In this document: piece by piece, positions 44,821 to 54,719 of the stretch
Position numbering within the stretch: position 1 is the stretch's first letter
Layout: every line of letters starts with the position of its first letter
NCBI RefSeq assembly: GCF_014201905.1
Contig: NZ_JACHFM010000002.1
Location: 186,001-250,000 of the forward strand
Direction of reading: 5' to 3'
DNA: 64,000 nt
Origin: Amaricoccus macauensis
Lineage (GTDB): Bacteria > Pseudomonadota > Alphaproteobacteria > Rhodobacterales > Rhodobacteraceae
Notes under the pieces: generated by a model
What the model was told of the DNA's origin: nothing
The model's database searches: none
What the model saw: the letters and a program-made list of their open reading frames with translations, nothing else
Made by a program: the position numbers and the translations under genes

Positions 44821-45312
44821 ATGGGAATCCCGCTGCGCCGCGCGGCCTGGTACTTCCTGCTCGGTGATTTCATCGCCGGGTTCGGGATTGGCCTGCGCTA
44901 CTTCACCAAGCCGAGGCCGACGCTGAACTATCCGTTCGAGAAGGGACCGCTCTCGCCGCGGTTCCGGGGCGAGCACGCGTTGCGCCGTTATCCGAACGGC
45001 GAGGAGCGGTGCATCGCCTGCAAGCTCTGCGAGGCGATCTGCCCGGCACAGGCGATCACCATCGACGCCGAGCCCCGCGAGGACGGGTCGCGCCGGACCA
45101 CGCGCTACGACATCGACATGACGAAGTGCATCTACTGCGGCTTCTGTCAGGAGGCCTGCCCGGTCGATGCCATCGTCGAGGGGCCGAATTTCGAGTACGC
45201 CACCGAGACCCGCGAGGAGCTCTTCTACGACAAGGCGAAGTTGCTTGCGAACGGCGATCGCTGGGAGCCCGAGATTGCGCGCAATCTCGAGCTCGACGCG
45301 CCGTATCGCTGA
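44821..45312 (+). CDS. nuoI: NADH-quinone oxidoreductase subunit I
   Basis: 163-residue ferredoxin-like subunit holding clusters N6a and N6b. Two 4Fe-4S motifs are seen, [16 protein letters not shown] and [16 protein letters not shown]. The N-terminus has a short membrane-associated helix ([18 protein letters not shown]). The ATG is one base after the nuoH stop codon. Confidence 0.97.
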   Translation: MGIPLRRAAWYFLLGDFIAGFGIGLRYFTKPRPTLNYPFEKGPLSPRFRGEHALRRYPNGEERCIACKLCEAICPAQAITIDAEPREDGSRRTTRYDIDMTKCIYCGFCQEACPVDAIVEGPNFEYATETREELFYDKAKLLANGDRWEPEIARNLELDAPYR

Positions 45313-45324
45313 GGAGAGGAAGCC

Positions 45325-45933
45325 ATGGCCGTTTTCGCATTCTACCTCTTCGCCATCGTCGCAGTCGTCTCGGGCGTTCTCGTCGTCTTCGCGCGGAACC
45401 CGGTCCATTCGGTGCTCTGGCTGATCCTCGCCTTCTTCTCCGCGGCGGGGCTCTTCGTGCTGCTCGGGGCGGAGTTCGTGGCGATGCTGATGCTCATCGT
45501 CTACGTGGGCGCCGTCGCGGTGCTCTTCCTCTTCGTCGTGATGATGCTCGACGTGGACTTCGCGGTGCTGCGTGCCGGCATGGCCAAGCTCCTGCCGGTG
45601 GGCCTGCTGATCGCGGTCGTGCTGCTGGTGCAGCTCGGCTTCGTCTTCGGCGGCTGGGAGGTCTCCGATCAGGCGCTGTCGCTGCGCCAGGCGGTGACGC
45701 CGGCGCCGGTGGAAATCGACAACACCACGGCGCTCGGGATGCTGATCTACACGAAGTACGTCTTCCTGTTCCAGGCGGCGGGCCTCGTGCTGCTGGTCGC
45801 CATGGTCGGGGCGATCGTGCTGACGCTGCAGAAGCGCGTTTACGTCAAGCGCCAGGACGTTCTGGTGCAGATGTATCGGGATCCGAAGGAAACGGTGCAC
45901 CTCGTCGACATCAAGCCGGGGCAGGGAGCATGA
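45325..45933 (+). CDS. nuoJ: NADH-quinone oxidoreductase subunit J
   Basis: 202-residue membrane subunit (ND6 family), five helices. The third carries the conserved [21 protein letters not shown] with its pi-bulge region, important for proton pumping in known structures. The C-terminus after the last helix is about 35 residues and polar. Its TGA overlaps an ATG (ATGA) that opens the 19-codon reading frame before nuoK. Confidence 0.96.
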   Translation: MAVFAFYLFAIVAVVSGVLVVFARNPVHSVLWLILAFFSAAGLFVLLGAEFVAMLMLIVYVGAVAVLFLFVVMMLDVDFAVLRAGMAKLLPVGLLIAVVLLVQLGFVFGGWEVSDQALSLRQAVTPAPVEIDNTTALGMLIYTKYVFLFQAAGLVLLVAMVGAIVLTLQKRVYVKRQDVLVQMYRDPKETVHLVDIKPGQGA

Positions 45934-45989
45934 GCGCCCTCGCGATCGGAGTGGGGATCGAACGACTGGTTCGGAGGATGAAGGCATGA
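45930..45989 (+). CDS. Possible 19-residue small ORF bridging nuoJ and nuoK
   Basis: [19 protein letters not shown]. Its ATG overlaps the nuoJ stop as ATGA and its own TGA overlaps the nuoK start as ATGA, so ribosomes could pass from nuoJ through it to nuoK without leaving. The remaining 52 bases between the two genes would otherwise be idle. It could be a coupling device, a small amphipathic peptide, or chance; there is no family to compare with. Confidence 0.35.
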   Translation: MSALAIGVGIERLVRRMKA

Positions 45990-46291
45990 TCGGGCTCGCA
46001 CATTATCTGACGGTGGCGGCGATCCTCTTCGTCACCGGCATCTTCGGCATCTTCGTCAACCGCAAGAATGTCATCGTCATCCTGATGTCGATCGAGCTCA
46101 TGCTGCTCGCGGTCAACATCAACCTCGTTGCCTTCTCGGCGGCGCTCGGCGATCTCGTCGGCCAGGTCTTCACGCTCTTCGTGCTGACAGTGGCCGCGGC
46201 CGAGGCTGCCATCGGACTCGCCATCCTCGTCTGCTTCTTCCGAAACACCGGAACGATCGCGGTCGAAGACATCAACGTGATGAAGGGCTGA
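45986..46291 (+). CDS. nuoK: NADH-quinone oxidoreductase subunit K
   Basis: 101-residue, three-helix membrane subunit (ND4L family), homologous to MrpC antiporter subunits. The two buried glutamates of the proton path are in [17 protein letters not shown] and [17 protein letters not shown]. An AGGA-type site (GGAGGATGAAGGC) precedes the ATG. Confidence 0.97.
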   Translation: MIGLAHYLTVAAILFVTGIFGIFVNRKNVIVILMSIELMLLAVNINLVAFSAALGDLVGQVFTLFVLTVAAAEAAIGLAILVCFFRNTGTIAVEDINVMKG

Positions 46292-46295
46292 CGCG

Positions 46296-48458
46296 GTGGT
46301 CACGGTCATCCTCCTCGCGCCGCTGCTCGGCGCCATCCTCTGCGGGTTCGGCTATCGCTGGTTCGGCGAGAAGGCCGGCATGGTCATCGCCACCGGCCTG
46401 CTGTTCCTCGCCTGCCTGCTGTCCTGGATCGTGTTCTTCTCGTTTGACGGCACGACGCAGCATCATCCGCTGTTCCGCTGGATCGTCTCCGGCACCCTCG
46501 CCGCCGACTGGGGCGTGCGCGTCGACCGGCTGACCGCGATCATGCTGATCGTCGTCACCACGGTGTCGGCGCTCGTGCATCTCTACTCGTTCGGCTACAT
46601 GGACCACGACGACAACTTCAAGCACGGCGAGAGCTACAAGCCGCGGTTCTTCGCCTACCTGTCGTTCTTCACCTTCTCCATGCTGGCGCTGGTGACGGCG
46701 GACAACCTGCTGCAGATGTTCTTCGGCTGGGAAGGCGTCGGTGTCGCGTCCTACCTGCTGATCGGCTTCTACTACCGCAAGCAGAGCGCCGGCGCTGCGG
46801 CGATGAAGGCGTTCATCGTCAACAGGGTGGGCGACTTCGGCTTCCTGCTCGGCATCTTCACGCTCTATGTGCTGGTCGACTCGATCGACTTCACCGATAT
46901 CTTCGCGGCCGCGCCGACCATCGCGCAGACGCAGATCACCTTCCTCTGGCGTGAGTGGAACGCGGCCGAGATCGCCTCGTTCCTGCTGTTTGTCGGCGCC
47001 ATGGGCAAGTCGGCCCAGCTTCTGCTCCACACCTGGCTGCCGGATGCGATGGAAGGCCCGACCCCGGTCTCGGCGCTCATCCATGCTGCGACCATGGTGA
47101 CGGCGGGCGTCTTCCTCGTGTGCCGCATGTCGCCGGTCCTCGAGTGGGCGCCGGGGACGCTGACCTTCATCACCTTCATGGGCGCCTCGACGGCGTTCTT
47201 CGCGGCGACAGTCGGCCTCGTGCAGAACGACATCAAACGGGTCATCGCCTACTCCACCTGCTCGCAGCTCGGCTACATGTTCGTGGCGGCGGGGGTGGGC
47301 GCCTACCCGGTGGCGATGTTCCACCTCTTCACGCACGCCTTCTTCAAGGCGATGCTGTTCCTCGGGGCCGGCTCGGTCATCCACGCGATGCACCACGAGC
47401 AGGACATGCGGAACTACGGCGGCCTGCGGAAGAAGATCCCGCTCACCTTCTGGGCGATGATGATCGGTACCTTCGCGATCACCGGCGTCGGCATTCCGCT
47501 CACCCACATCGGCTTCGCCGGGTTCCTCTCCAAGGACGCGGTGATCGAGAGCGCATGGGCGGGCACGAACGGCGCGGCGGGCTATGCTTTCTGGATGCTG
47601 ATCGTCGCCGCCTGCTTCACAAGCTTCTATTCCTGGCGGCTGATCTTCCTCACCTTCTACGGCAAGCCGCGCGGCGATCACCACGCCTATGACCATGCGC
47701 ACGAGAGCCCGCGCACGATGCTGATCCCGCTGGGGGTGCTCGCTGCCGGGTCGATCTTCGCGGGCATGATCTGGTACAATCCGTTCTTCGGTGATCACGA
47801 GCGGATGAACGCCTTCTTCGGCCTGCCGCAGCACACGACCATCGAGGCGGTGGAGCCGGGTGCCGTCGAGGCCACCCACGAGGGCACGGCCGCGACCGAG
47901 GCGCCGGCGGATCACGCCGAAGCTCCGGCGGCGGAGCATGGCAACGCCATGGCGCCGGCGGGAGCGGAGCACGCCGCCACCGAGCACGCGGCGGATCACG
48001 GCGCCGGTGAGGGAGGAGCAATCTTCTTCGGTCCGGAGAACGAGACGATCGACCGCGCCCACCACGCTCCCGCCTGGGTCAAGACGGCGCCGTTCTTCGC
48101 CATGCTGATCGGCTTCGCGGTGTCGTACCTCTTCTACATCGTCAACCCGGAACTCCCGAAGTCGCTCGCGCGCACGCAGCCGGTGCTCTACCGGTTCCTG
48201 CTCAACAAGTGGTACTTCGACGAGATCTACGACTTCCTGTTCGTCCGGCCGGCCCGATGGATCGGCAACTTCCTCTGGAAGAAGGGCGACGGCACAGTCA
48301 TCGACGGCACCATCAATGAGGTCACCATGGGCTTCGTGCCCTGGATGACCCGCATCGCAGGCCGTGCCCAGTCCGGCTACCTCTTCCATTACGCCTTCGC
48401 CATGGTGATCGGCATCGTCGTGCTGACCCTGTGGCTCGGTCTTCGGAGCGTCGGTTGA
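46296..48458 (+). CDS. nuoL: NADH-quinone oxidoreductase subunit L with His/Ala/Glu-rich insertion
   Basis: 720-residue distal antiporter-like subunit with the long lateral helix (E. coli NuoL has 613). The start is GTG 46296, four bases after nuoK. Antiporter core motifs: [19 protein letters not shown] with the key Glu, [20 protein letters not shown] with the key Lys, and [13 protein letters not shown]. Residues about 519-575 form an insertion very rich in Ala, Glu and His (such as [17 protein letters not shown]) before the C-terminal lateral-helix segment [11 protein letters not shown]. Some extra length is usual in alphaproteobacteria; the histidine density is notable. Confidence 0.97.
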   Translation: MVTVILLAPLLGAILCGFGYRWFGEKAGMVIATGLLFLACLLSWIVFFSFDGTTQHHPLFRWIVSGTLAADWGVRVDRLTAIMLIVVTTVSALVHLYSFGYMDHDDNFKHGESYKPRFFAYLSFFTFSMLALVTADNLLQMFFGWEGVGVASYLLIGFYYRKQSAGAAAMKAFIVNRVGDFGFLLGIFTLYVLVDSIDFTDIFAAAPTIAQTQITFLWREWNAAEIASFLLFVGAMGKSAQLLLHTWLPDAMEGPTPVSALIHAATMVTAGVFLVCRMSPVLEWAPGTLTFITFMGASTAFFAATVGLVQNDIKRVIAYSTCSQLGYMFVAAGVGAYPVAMFHLFTHAFFKAMLFLGAGSVIHAMHHEQDMRNYGGLRKKIPLTFWAMMIGTFAITGVGIPLTHIGFAGFLSKDAVIESAWAGTNGAAGYAFWMLIVAACFTSFYSWRLIFLTFYGKPRGDHHAYDHAHESPRTMLIPLGVLAAGSIFAGMIWYNPFFGDHERMNAFFGLPQHTTIEAVEPGAVEATHEGTAATEAPADHAEAPAAEHGNAMAPAGAEHAATEHAADHGAGEGGAIFFGPENETIDRAHHAPAWVKTAPFFAMLIGFAVSYLFYIVNPELPKSLARTQPVLYRFLLNKWYFDEIYDFLFVRPARWIGNFLWKKGDGTVIDGTINEVTMGFVPWMTRIAGRAQSGYLFHYAFAMVIGIVVLTLWLGLRSVG

Positions 48459-48459
48459 G

Positions 48460-50001
48460 ATGAACAGCCTTCTCTCGCTCATCACCTTCCTGCCGCTCAT
48501 CGGCGCCCTGGTGCTGCTCATGTTCCTGCGGGGCGATGATCCGCAGGCGCAGAAGAACGCAAAGCTGCTCGCGCTCTTCACCACCATTGCGACGTTCCTG
48601 ATCTCGCTCTTCGTGCTCGGGGGGTTCGATGCGTCGAACACCGGCTTCCAGTTCGTCGAGGATCACCCATGGGTCGGCGGCCTCCGCTACAAGATGGGCG
48701 TCGACGGGATCTCCGTGCTCTTCGTGCTGCTGACCACGTTCCTCATGCCGATCACCATCGCGGCGAGCTGGCGTGTGACGCATCGGGTCAAGGAATACAT
48801 GATCGCGTTCCTGGTGCTCGAGACGCTGATGCTCGGCGTCTTCTGCGCCCTCGACCTCGTGCTCTTCTACATCTTCTTCGAGGGCGGCCTCATCCCGATG
48901 TTCCTGATCATCGGCATCTGGGGCGGGTCGCAGCGGATCTACGCGTCGTTCAAGTTCTTCCTCTACACCTTCCTCGGCTCGGTGCTGATGCTCGTCGCGA
49001 TGATCGCGATGTACTATCAGGCGGGCACCACGGACATCCCGACGCTGCTGACTCACGTGTTCGCCTCGGACAACATCAGCGTGCTCGGCATCACCGTGGT
49101 GGGCGGGGTGCAGACGCTGATGTTCCTCGCCTTCTTCGCGTCGTTCGCGGTGAAGATGCCGATGTGGCCGGTTCACACCTGGCTGCCTGACGCACACGTG
49201 CAGGCGCCGACGGCGGGGTCGGTGATCCTGGCGGCGATCCTGCTGAAGATGGGCGGCTACGGGTTCCTGCGGTTCTCGATCCCCATGTTCCCGATCGGCT
49301 CGGCGGTGATGGCGGATTTCGTCTTCACGCTCTCGGTCATTGCCATCATCTACACGAGCGTCGTGGCGATGATGCAGGACGACATGAAGAAGCTCATTGC
49401 CTACTCGTCGGTTGCCCACATGGGCTTCGTGACCATGGGCATCTTCGCGATGAACCAGCAGGGGATCGACGGGGCGCTGTTCCAGATGATCAGCCACGGC
49501 TTCATCTCCGGCGCGCTCTTCCTCTGCGTCGGCGTGATTTACGACCGGATGCACACCCGCGAGATCGCGGCCTATGGCGGGATCGTGAACCGGATGCCGA
49601 GCTACGCGCTGGTCTTCCTGCTCTTCACCATGGGCAACGTCGGTCTGCCGGGCACCAGCGGGTTCGTCGGCGAGTTCCTCACCATGGCGGGCGCGTTCCA
49701 GGTCTCGACCTGGGTGGTGTTCTTCGCGGCCACCGGCGTGATCTTTTCCGCCTGCTATGCCCTCTGGCTCTATCGCCGGGTGATGCTGGGCGAGCTGATC
49801 AAGGAAAGCCTGAAGTCGATCAAGGACCTTTCGCGCCGCGAGAAGCTGATCTTCGCGCCGCTGGTGGCCGGCATGATCATCCTCGGCGTCTATCCGTCCT
49901 ATGTCCTCGACATCACTGGTCCTGCGGTCAAGGCGTTGGTCGAACACACAGAAACGGCGCGTGCGACGGTGGCGAACGCCACCACGTTCGCCGCGAACTG
50001 A
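48460..50001 (+). CDS. nuoM: NADH-quinone oxidoreductase subunit M
   Basis: 513-residue antiporter-like membrane subunit, 14 helices expected. The conserved Glu is in [20 protein letters not shown] and the pumping Lys in [38 protein letters not shown] follows. It starts one base after the nuoL stop codon. Confidence 0.97.
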   Translation: MNSLLSLITFLPLIGALVLLMFLRGDDPQAQKNAKLLALFTTIATFLISLFVLGGFDASNTGFQFVEDHPWVGGLRYKMGVDGISVLFVLLTTFLMPITIAASWRVTHRVKEYMIAFLVLETLMLGVFCALDLVLFYIFFEGGLIPMFLIIGIWGGSQRIYASFKFFLYTFLGSVLMLVAMIAMYYQAGTTDIPTLLTHVFASDNISVLGITVVGGVQTLMFLAFFASFAVKMPMWPVHTWLPDAHVQAPTAGSVILAAILLKMGGYGFLRFSIPMFPIGSAVMADFVFTLSVIAIIYTSVVAMMQDDMKKLIAYSSVAHMGFVTMGIFAMNQQGIDGALFQMISHGFISGALFLCVGVIYDRMHTREIAAYGGIVNRMPSYALVFLLFTMGNVGLPGTSGFVGEFLTMAGAFQVSTWVVFFAATGVIFSACYALWLYRRVMLGELIKESLKSIKDLSRREKLIFAPLVAGMIILGVYPSYVLDITGPAVKALVEHTETARATVANATTFAAN

Positions 50002-50013
50002 GGAGCCTGAGCC

Positions 50014-51453
50014 GTGCTCGAGGGAACCCTTAACGTCGTCGCACCGGAGATCGTCCTCGCCCTCTGGTCGATGGTCGCTCTCATGTGGGGCGCCTACTCG
50101 AAGCGCGAGACCGGCGGGCCGGTCCTCTGGGCCACGGTCGTCGTTCTCACGCTCGTCGGCCTCTGGATCGGCTTTCAGCCCGAGGGCACCCGCACGGCCT
50201 TCGACGGCTCGTTCGTGTCCGACGGCTTTGCGCGGTTCTCCAAGGTGATGATCCTCTTTGGTGCCGCCGCCACGCTCGCGCTGGCGCGTGACTATCTGGT
50301 GCGGCATGCGCTGCTGAAGTTCGAATATTCCGTCCTGACGGTGCTCTCGGTCGTCGGCATGATGACGATGGTCTCGGCGCGCGATCTGATCGTGCTCTAT
50401 GTGGGGCTCGAGCTTCAGTCGCTCGCGCTCTACGTCGTCGCCTCGTTCCGGCGCGACAGCGTGCGGTCCACCGAGGCGGGCCTGAAGTACTTCGTGCTCG
50501 GCTCGCTCTCGTCGGGCCTTCTGCTCTATGGCGCGAGCCTGACCTACGGCTTTGCCGGGACGACGACCTTCACCGGGATCGCCGCGACCACCGCCGCGGG
50601 GCCGATCTCGCTCGGCCTGGTGTTCGGTCTCGTGTTCCTTGCCGCCGGCCTTGCCTTCAAGGTCTCGGCCGTGCCGTTCCACATGTGGACGCCCGACGTC
50701 TACGAGGGATCGCCGACGCCGGTGACGGCCTTCTTCGCTACGGCGCCCAAGGTCGCGGCGGCGGCGATGTTCGCCCGCCTGCTCCTTGACGCCTTCGGTG
50801 GCGCGGTGGCAAGCTGGCAGCAGATCCTGATCCTGCTCTCGGTGCTGTCGATGTTCGTCGGCTCGATCGCGGGGATCGGCCAGCGCGACTTCAAGCGGCT
50901 CATGGCCTACTCGTCGATCGCTCACATGGGCTTCGCGCTGCTCGGACTTGCGGCCGGGACGACTCAGGGTGCGCAGTCACTGCTCATCTATCTCGCGATC
51001 TACGTCACGATGAACGTCGGGACTTTCGCGTTCATCCTGAACATGGAGCGTGACGGCAAGCCCATCGTCGATATCTACTCTCTCAGCGGCTACGCCAGCA
51101 TTCAGCCCGCGCGTGCCCTGGCGATCTCGTTGCTCTTGTTCAGCCTCGCCGGCGTGCCGCCGCTCGTGGGCTTCCTCGGAAAGTTCTACGTTCTGAAGGC
51201 GGCGATCGATGCCGGGCTGATCTGGCTTGCGCTGGCCGGCGTCATCGCCAGCGTCATCGGCGCCTTCTACTATCTGCGCATCGTCTATCTCATCTACTTC
51301 GGCGAGGCGACGGCGGAGCCGCTTGGCGGCAGGATGTCGGTGGTGCACTGGGTGCTGCTTGGGATCCCGGCGCTTGCCATGGTGGTTGGAGTGGTGAACC
51401 TGTTCGGGGTCGAGGCCCTCGCTGCCTCGGCGGCAGCGACCCTCGTGCCCTGA
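50014..51453 (+). CDS. nuoN: NADH-quinone oxidoreductase subunit N
   Basis: 479-residue antiporter-like membrane subunit, last core gene of the operon. Start GTG 50014. Conserved sites: [19 protein letters not shown] with the key Glu, [20 protein letters not shown] with the key Lys, and [20 protein letters not shown]. birA follows after four bases, so the transcript continues into the next three genes. Confidence 0.97.
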   Translation: MLEGTLNVVAPEIVLALWSMVALMWGAYSKRETGGPVLWATVVVLTLVGLWIGFQPEGTRTAFDGSFVSDGFARFSKVMILFGAAATLALARDYLVRHALLKFEYSVLTVLSVVGMMTMVSARDLIVLYVGLELQSLALYVVASFRRDSVRSTEAGLKYFVLGSLSSGLLLYGASLTYGFAGTTTFTGIAATTAAGPISLGLVFGLVFLAAGLAFKVSAVPFHMWTPDVYEGSPTPVTAFFATAPKVAAAAMFARLLLDAFGGAVASWQQILILLSVLSMFVGSIAGIGQRDFKRLMAYSSIAHMGFALLGLAAGTTQGAQSLLIYLAIYVTMNVGTFAFILNMERDGKPIVDIYSLSGYASIQPARALAISLLLFSLAGVPPLVGFLGKFYVLKAAIDAGLIWLALAGVIASVIGAFYYLRIVYLIYFGEATAEPLGGRMSVVHWVLLGIPALAMVVGVVNLFGVEALAASAAATLVP

Positions 51454-51457
51454 CGCG

Positions 51458-52228
51458 ATGATCGGCGCCGCGGGCGGGGTGCCCTGCGAGATCCTCGAGG
51501 TCATCGACAGTACCAACGCCGAGGCGCTGCGCCGGGCCGCGGCGGGCGCCCGGGGTCCGCTCTGGCTGCTTGCAAAGCGCCAGGAGGCGGCGCGCGGCCG
51601 ACGCGGCCGCCCCTGGTCCATGGCACCGGGGAATTTCGCCGCGACGCTGCTCTTCAGCACCGACCGCGGACCGGCGCAACGGTCCTTCGTGGCGGCACTC
51701 GCGCTCCATGACGCGCTCGGTCAGGCTTCGGGACGCTTCTGGCTCTTCGGGCTCAAGTGGCCGAACGACGTGTTGCTCTCCGGGGGCAAGGTTGCGGGGA
51801 TCCTGCTTGAGGGCGCCGCGAACGGCGCCCTTGCGATCGGGTTTGGTGTGAATCTTGCCGAGGCGCCGGACCCGGCTGATGTGGAGCCGGGCGCGGTCCG
51901 TCCGATCAGCCTTGCCACGGGTGCCGAAGTCTGTCCGACGCCCGAGGAATTCCTGTCGCTTCTGATGCCGGCCTACGCTGAATGGGAAGCCCGCTTCCTG
52001 CGGGAAGGCTTCGCCCCGATCCGCGCGGCCTGGCTCGCCCGGGCGACCGGGATCGGCGATGAAATCGTCGCCCGTATGCCGCATCGGACGCTGACCGGTC
52101 GCTTCGAGACGGTGGATCCGCAGGGTTCGCTTGTCATCGTCACGTCGGAGGGCCGCGAGGTCCTGCCCGCGGCGGACGTGCATTTCCTGCCGCAAAACGG
52201 TGAGGTGGCTCGTGCTTCTCGCGATTGA
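51458..52228 (+). CDS. birA: Biotin-[acetyl-CoA-carboxylase] ligase (short form)
   Basis: 256-residue biotin protein ligase, which activates biotin with ATP and attaches it to carboxylase carrier domains. The biotinyl-AMP loop is RGRRGRPWSM, and LKWPNDVLLSGGKVAGIL marks the catalytic core; a small C-terminal SH3-like domain follows (GSLVIVTSEGREVLPAADV). It lacks the N-terminal DNA-binding domain of E. coli BirA, so it is an enzyme only, not a repressor. It overlaps coaX by 17 bp. Confidence 0.94.
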   Translation: MIGAAGGVPCEILEVIDSTNAEALRRAAAGARGPLWLLAKRQEAARGRRGRPWSMAPGNFAATLLFSTDRGPAQRSFVAALALHDALGQASGRFWLFGLKWPNDVLLSGGKVAGILLEGAANGALAIGFGVNLAEAPDPADVEPGAVRPISLATGAEVCPTPEEFLSLLMPAYAEWEARFLREGFAPIRAAWLARATGIGDEIVARMPHRTLTGRFETVDPQGSLVIVTSEGREVLPAADVHFLPQNGEVARASRD

Positions 52229-52979
52229 CGTCGGCAACACCAACATGGTGTTTGCGCTTCACAACGGCACGAAGGTCGTTGTGGAGTGGCGCTGCCGCAC
52301 CGAACGCCAGCGCACGGCCGACGAATACTACGTCTGGCTGCGCCAGCTCATGGAACTGAACGGGATACCGCCCAAGGTCCGCCGGGTGATCATCTCATCG
52401 GTGGTGCCGCAGGTGGTCTTCAACCTCCGGGTGCTCTCGGACCGCTATTTCTCGACACGGCCGCTGGTGGTCGGCAAGCCGGAGGTCAACATCGGACCGC
52501 TGCCGCGGGTCGATCCGACCGCGGTGGTGGGCGCCGACCGCATCGTCAATACCGTCGGCGCGTTCGATCGCTACGGTGGCGATCTGATCGTTGTGGATTT
52601 CGGTACTGCGACCACGCTCGATGTGGTGGGCGAGGACGGTGCCTACGAGGGCGGGGTCATCGCGCCCGGTGTCAACCTTTCGCTCAAGGCGCTGCACGAA
52701 GCCGCCGCGGCGCTACCGTTCATCGATGTGACCAAACCTGATGGCGTCATCGGCACCAACACCGTCGCCTGCATGCAGTCAGGTATCTACTGGGGCTATA
52801 TCGGACTTATCGAGGGGATCTGTGCCCGTATCCGCGCCGAGCGGATGCGGCAGATGACCGTCGTCGGAACCGGGGGACTGTCCACCCTTTTTGCGCAAGG
52901 GACAGATGTACTGCAAGAGATCGATACCGACCTGACAATCCACGGTCTCGTCGTCATCGATCGTCTGAACAGGGAGTGA
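52212..52979 (+). CDS. coaX: Type III pantothenate kinase
   Basis: 255-residue CoaX, first step of coenzyme A synthesis, of the ASKHA fold. Start GTG 52212 inside the end of birA, with GAGGTGG upstream, gives the proper N-terminus MLLAIDVGNTNMVFAL with the phosphate loop. Further motifs are VGADRIVNTVGAFDRYGGDL, VVDFGTATTLDVV and GGVIAPGVNLSLKALHEAAA. Longer readings run as a shadow of birA. The birA-coaX-rnj run after nuoN is a conserved order in Rhodobacterales. Confidence 0.95.
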   Translation: MLLAIDVGNTNMVFALHNGTKVVVEWRCRTERQRTADEYYVWLRQLMELNGIPPKVRRVIISSVVPQVVFNLRVLSDRYFSTRPLVVGKPEVNIGPLPRVDPTAVVGADRIVNTVGAFDRYGGDLIVVDFGTATTLDVVGEDGAYEGGVIAPGVNLSLKALHEAAAALPFIDVTKPDGVIGTNTVACMQSGIYWGYIGLIEGICARIRAERMRQMTVVGTGGLSTLFAQGTDVLQEIDTDLTIHGLVVIDRLNRE

Positions 52980-52989
52980 CTTTGACCGA

Positions 52990-54663
52990 ATGGCGAAACC
53001 TGAACGGCTGATCTATCTCGCGCTTGGGGGGGCGGGCGAGATAGGCATGAACATGTACCTCTACGGCTATGGTCCGGAGGGGAACGAGCGCTTTATCCTT
53101 GTCGATATGGGTGTGACCTTTCCGACCATGGAGTCGACGCCGGGCGTCGATCTCATCATGGCCGACCCGGCCTACATCCAGGCCCGCGCCGATCGGTTGG
53201 ATGGCATCTTCATCACCCATGGCCACGAGGACCATGTGGGTGCCCTGGGCCTGCTCTGGCACAGGCTTCGGGCGCCGGTCTACGCGCGACGGTTCACCGC
53301 GGCGCTTGCCAAGGGCAAGATGGAGCGGTCCGGCCAGCCGACCGACGCGGTGCGGCAGGTCGATGCGTTCCCGCATCAGGTCCATGCGGGGCCATTCCGT
53401 GTCGGCTTCCTGCCGATCGCGCATTCGATCCCGGAAAGCTCCGCGCTCGTCATCGACACGCCGGCGGGCCGGATCCTGCACACCGGTGACTTCAAGGCCG
53501 ATCCGACGCCGCTCGTCGGCGAGCCCTTCGACCCGGCGGCGCTGCGCGCCATCGGCGAGCATGGCGTGAAGGCCATGGCCTGCGACTCGACCAACGTCTT
53601 CTCGCCGCATGCCGGCCGTTCCGAGATGACGCTCATCGAGCCGTTGAACGCGCTGATGCGCGATGCCGAGGGACTCGTCGTCGCCACGACCTTTGCCTCG
53701 AACGTCGCGCGGCTGCGCACGCTGGCCGAGGCCGGGCGGCAAGCCGGGCGCCGGGTCGTCGTCCTTGGTCGGGCGATGAACACGATGCTGAAGACCGCGC
53801 ACGCCGCGGAGGTGCTGGAGCACTTCCCCGAAGTGCTCGACCCGCTCGACATGGACAGCGTACCGCGTCGCGATCTGCTGGTGCTTGCGACCGGCAGCCA
53901 GGGCGAGCGGCGTGCGGCCACGGCGCAACTGGCACAGGGCCGCTACATGGGGCTCGAGCTGAAGCCGGGCGACACCTATCTCTTCTCGTCGCGGACAATT
54001 CCCGGCAACGAGGTTCCGGTTTCCCGTATCCTCAACCTGCTCTCCGAGCGCGGCGTGAAGGTCATCGACGATACGGACGGACTTTACCACGTTTCGGGCC
54101 ATGCCAACCGTCCGGACCTCGCGGCGATCCACGAGCTGGTGAAGCCGCAGATGCTGATTCCCATGCATGGTGAACATCGCCATCTGGTGGCGCACGCTGC
54201 GCTGGCCGCCGAGCGGGGCATTCCCGCTGCCATTGCGCCGAACGGCACGGTGGTCGATCTGACCGGTGACGCGCCGGTGCTGGCCGAGCACATCGACACC
54301 GGCCGGCTCTATCTCGATGGCACCCAGCTCATTGGCGCGCTTGACGGTATCGTCCGCGAGCGCATCCGCATGGCGCTGCGCGGGCATGTGGCGGTCAACA
54401 TCATCATCGACGAGCGGGGCAAGCCCATGGGCGGCTCCTGGGTCGAGCTGACGGGTCTGCCCGACAATCCGAAGATGCGCGACGGCCTCGCCGGCGCGCT
54501 CGAGGCAGAAATCGACCGGGTGCTTTCCCGGGCGAAACGCAACGAGCTTGCCGATGACGAGTCGCTGGACGATCTTATCCAGCGGGCCGTCTCGCGGATT
54601 TCCAACGATGCGGTGGGAAAGAAGCCGGTCTGCAAGGTGATGATTTCTCGCCTCGAAGCGTGA
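52990..54663 (+). CDS. rnj: Ribonuclease J
   Basis: 557-residue metallo-beta-lactamase/beta-CASP ribonuclease, an endo- and 5'-3' exonuclease for RNA maturation and decay. The zinc motif is FITHGHEDHVGAL, with further ligands in HSIPESSALVIDTPAGRILH(TGD) and in HVSGHANRPDL and PMHGEHRHLVAHA. The beta-CASP insert and a C-terminal domain (VAVNIIIDERGKPMGGSWVE) are present; the length is typical. GGGAG is about 12 bases before the ATG, inside the coaX end. It closes the operon and is followed by a strong hairpin. Confidence 0.94.
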   Translation: MAKPERLIYLALGGAGEIGMNMYLYGYGPEGNERFILVDMGVTFPTMESTPGVDLIMADPAYIQARADRLDGIFITHGHEDHVGALGLLWHRLRAPVYARRFTAALAKGKMERSGQPTDAVRQVDAFPHQVHAGPFRVGFLPIAHSIPESSALVIDTPAGRILHTGDFKADPTPLVGEPFDPAALRAIGEHGVKAMACDSTNVFSPHAGRSEMTLIEPLNALMRDAEGLVVATTFASNVARLRTLAEAGRQAGRRVVVLGRAMNTMLKTAHAAEVLEHFPEVLDPLDMDSVPRRDLLVLATGSQGERRAATAQLAQGRYMGLELKPGDTYLFSSRTIPGNEVPVSRILNLLSERGVKVIDDTDGLYHVSGHANRPDLAAIHELVKPQMLIPMHGEHRHLVAHAALAAERGIPAAIAPNGTVVDLTGDAPVLAEHIDTGRLYLDGTQLIGALDGIVRERIRMALRGHVAVNIIIDERGKPMGGSWVELTGLPDNPKMRDGLAGALEAEIDRVLSRAKRNELADDESLDDLIQRAVSRISNDAVGKKPVCKVMISRLEA

Positions 54664-54681
54664 GGCCCGGCACGGGATTTG

Positions 54682-54710
54682 AGGGGCCCCGCGGCAGACG
54701 CGGGGCCCCT
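54682..54710. terminator. Strong hairpin between the convergent rnj and pepT genes
   Basis: A 12-bp perfect stem (54682-54693 with 54699-54710) with loop GCAGA, 18 bases after the rnj stop and nine before the pepT stop. Only short T/A runs flank it. As the sole structure in a convergent gap it very likely terminates both transcripts. Confidence 0.75.
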
Positions 54711-54719
54711 TCGACATGG

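Noticed and set aside
45940-45975. tRNA-like string GGGATCGAACGACTGGTTC between nuoJ and nuoK
   Set aside because: Only a T-loop-like fragment; no acceptor, D or anticodon stem can be formed around it.
48322-50925. 867-codon frame on the - strand over nuoM and nuoN
   Set aside because: Highly charged, low-complexity translation opposite well-conserved membrane subunits; no family resemblance.
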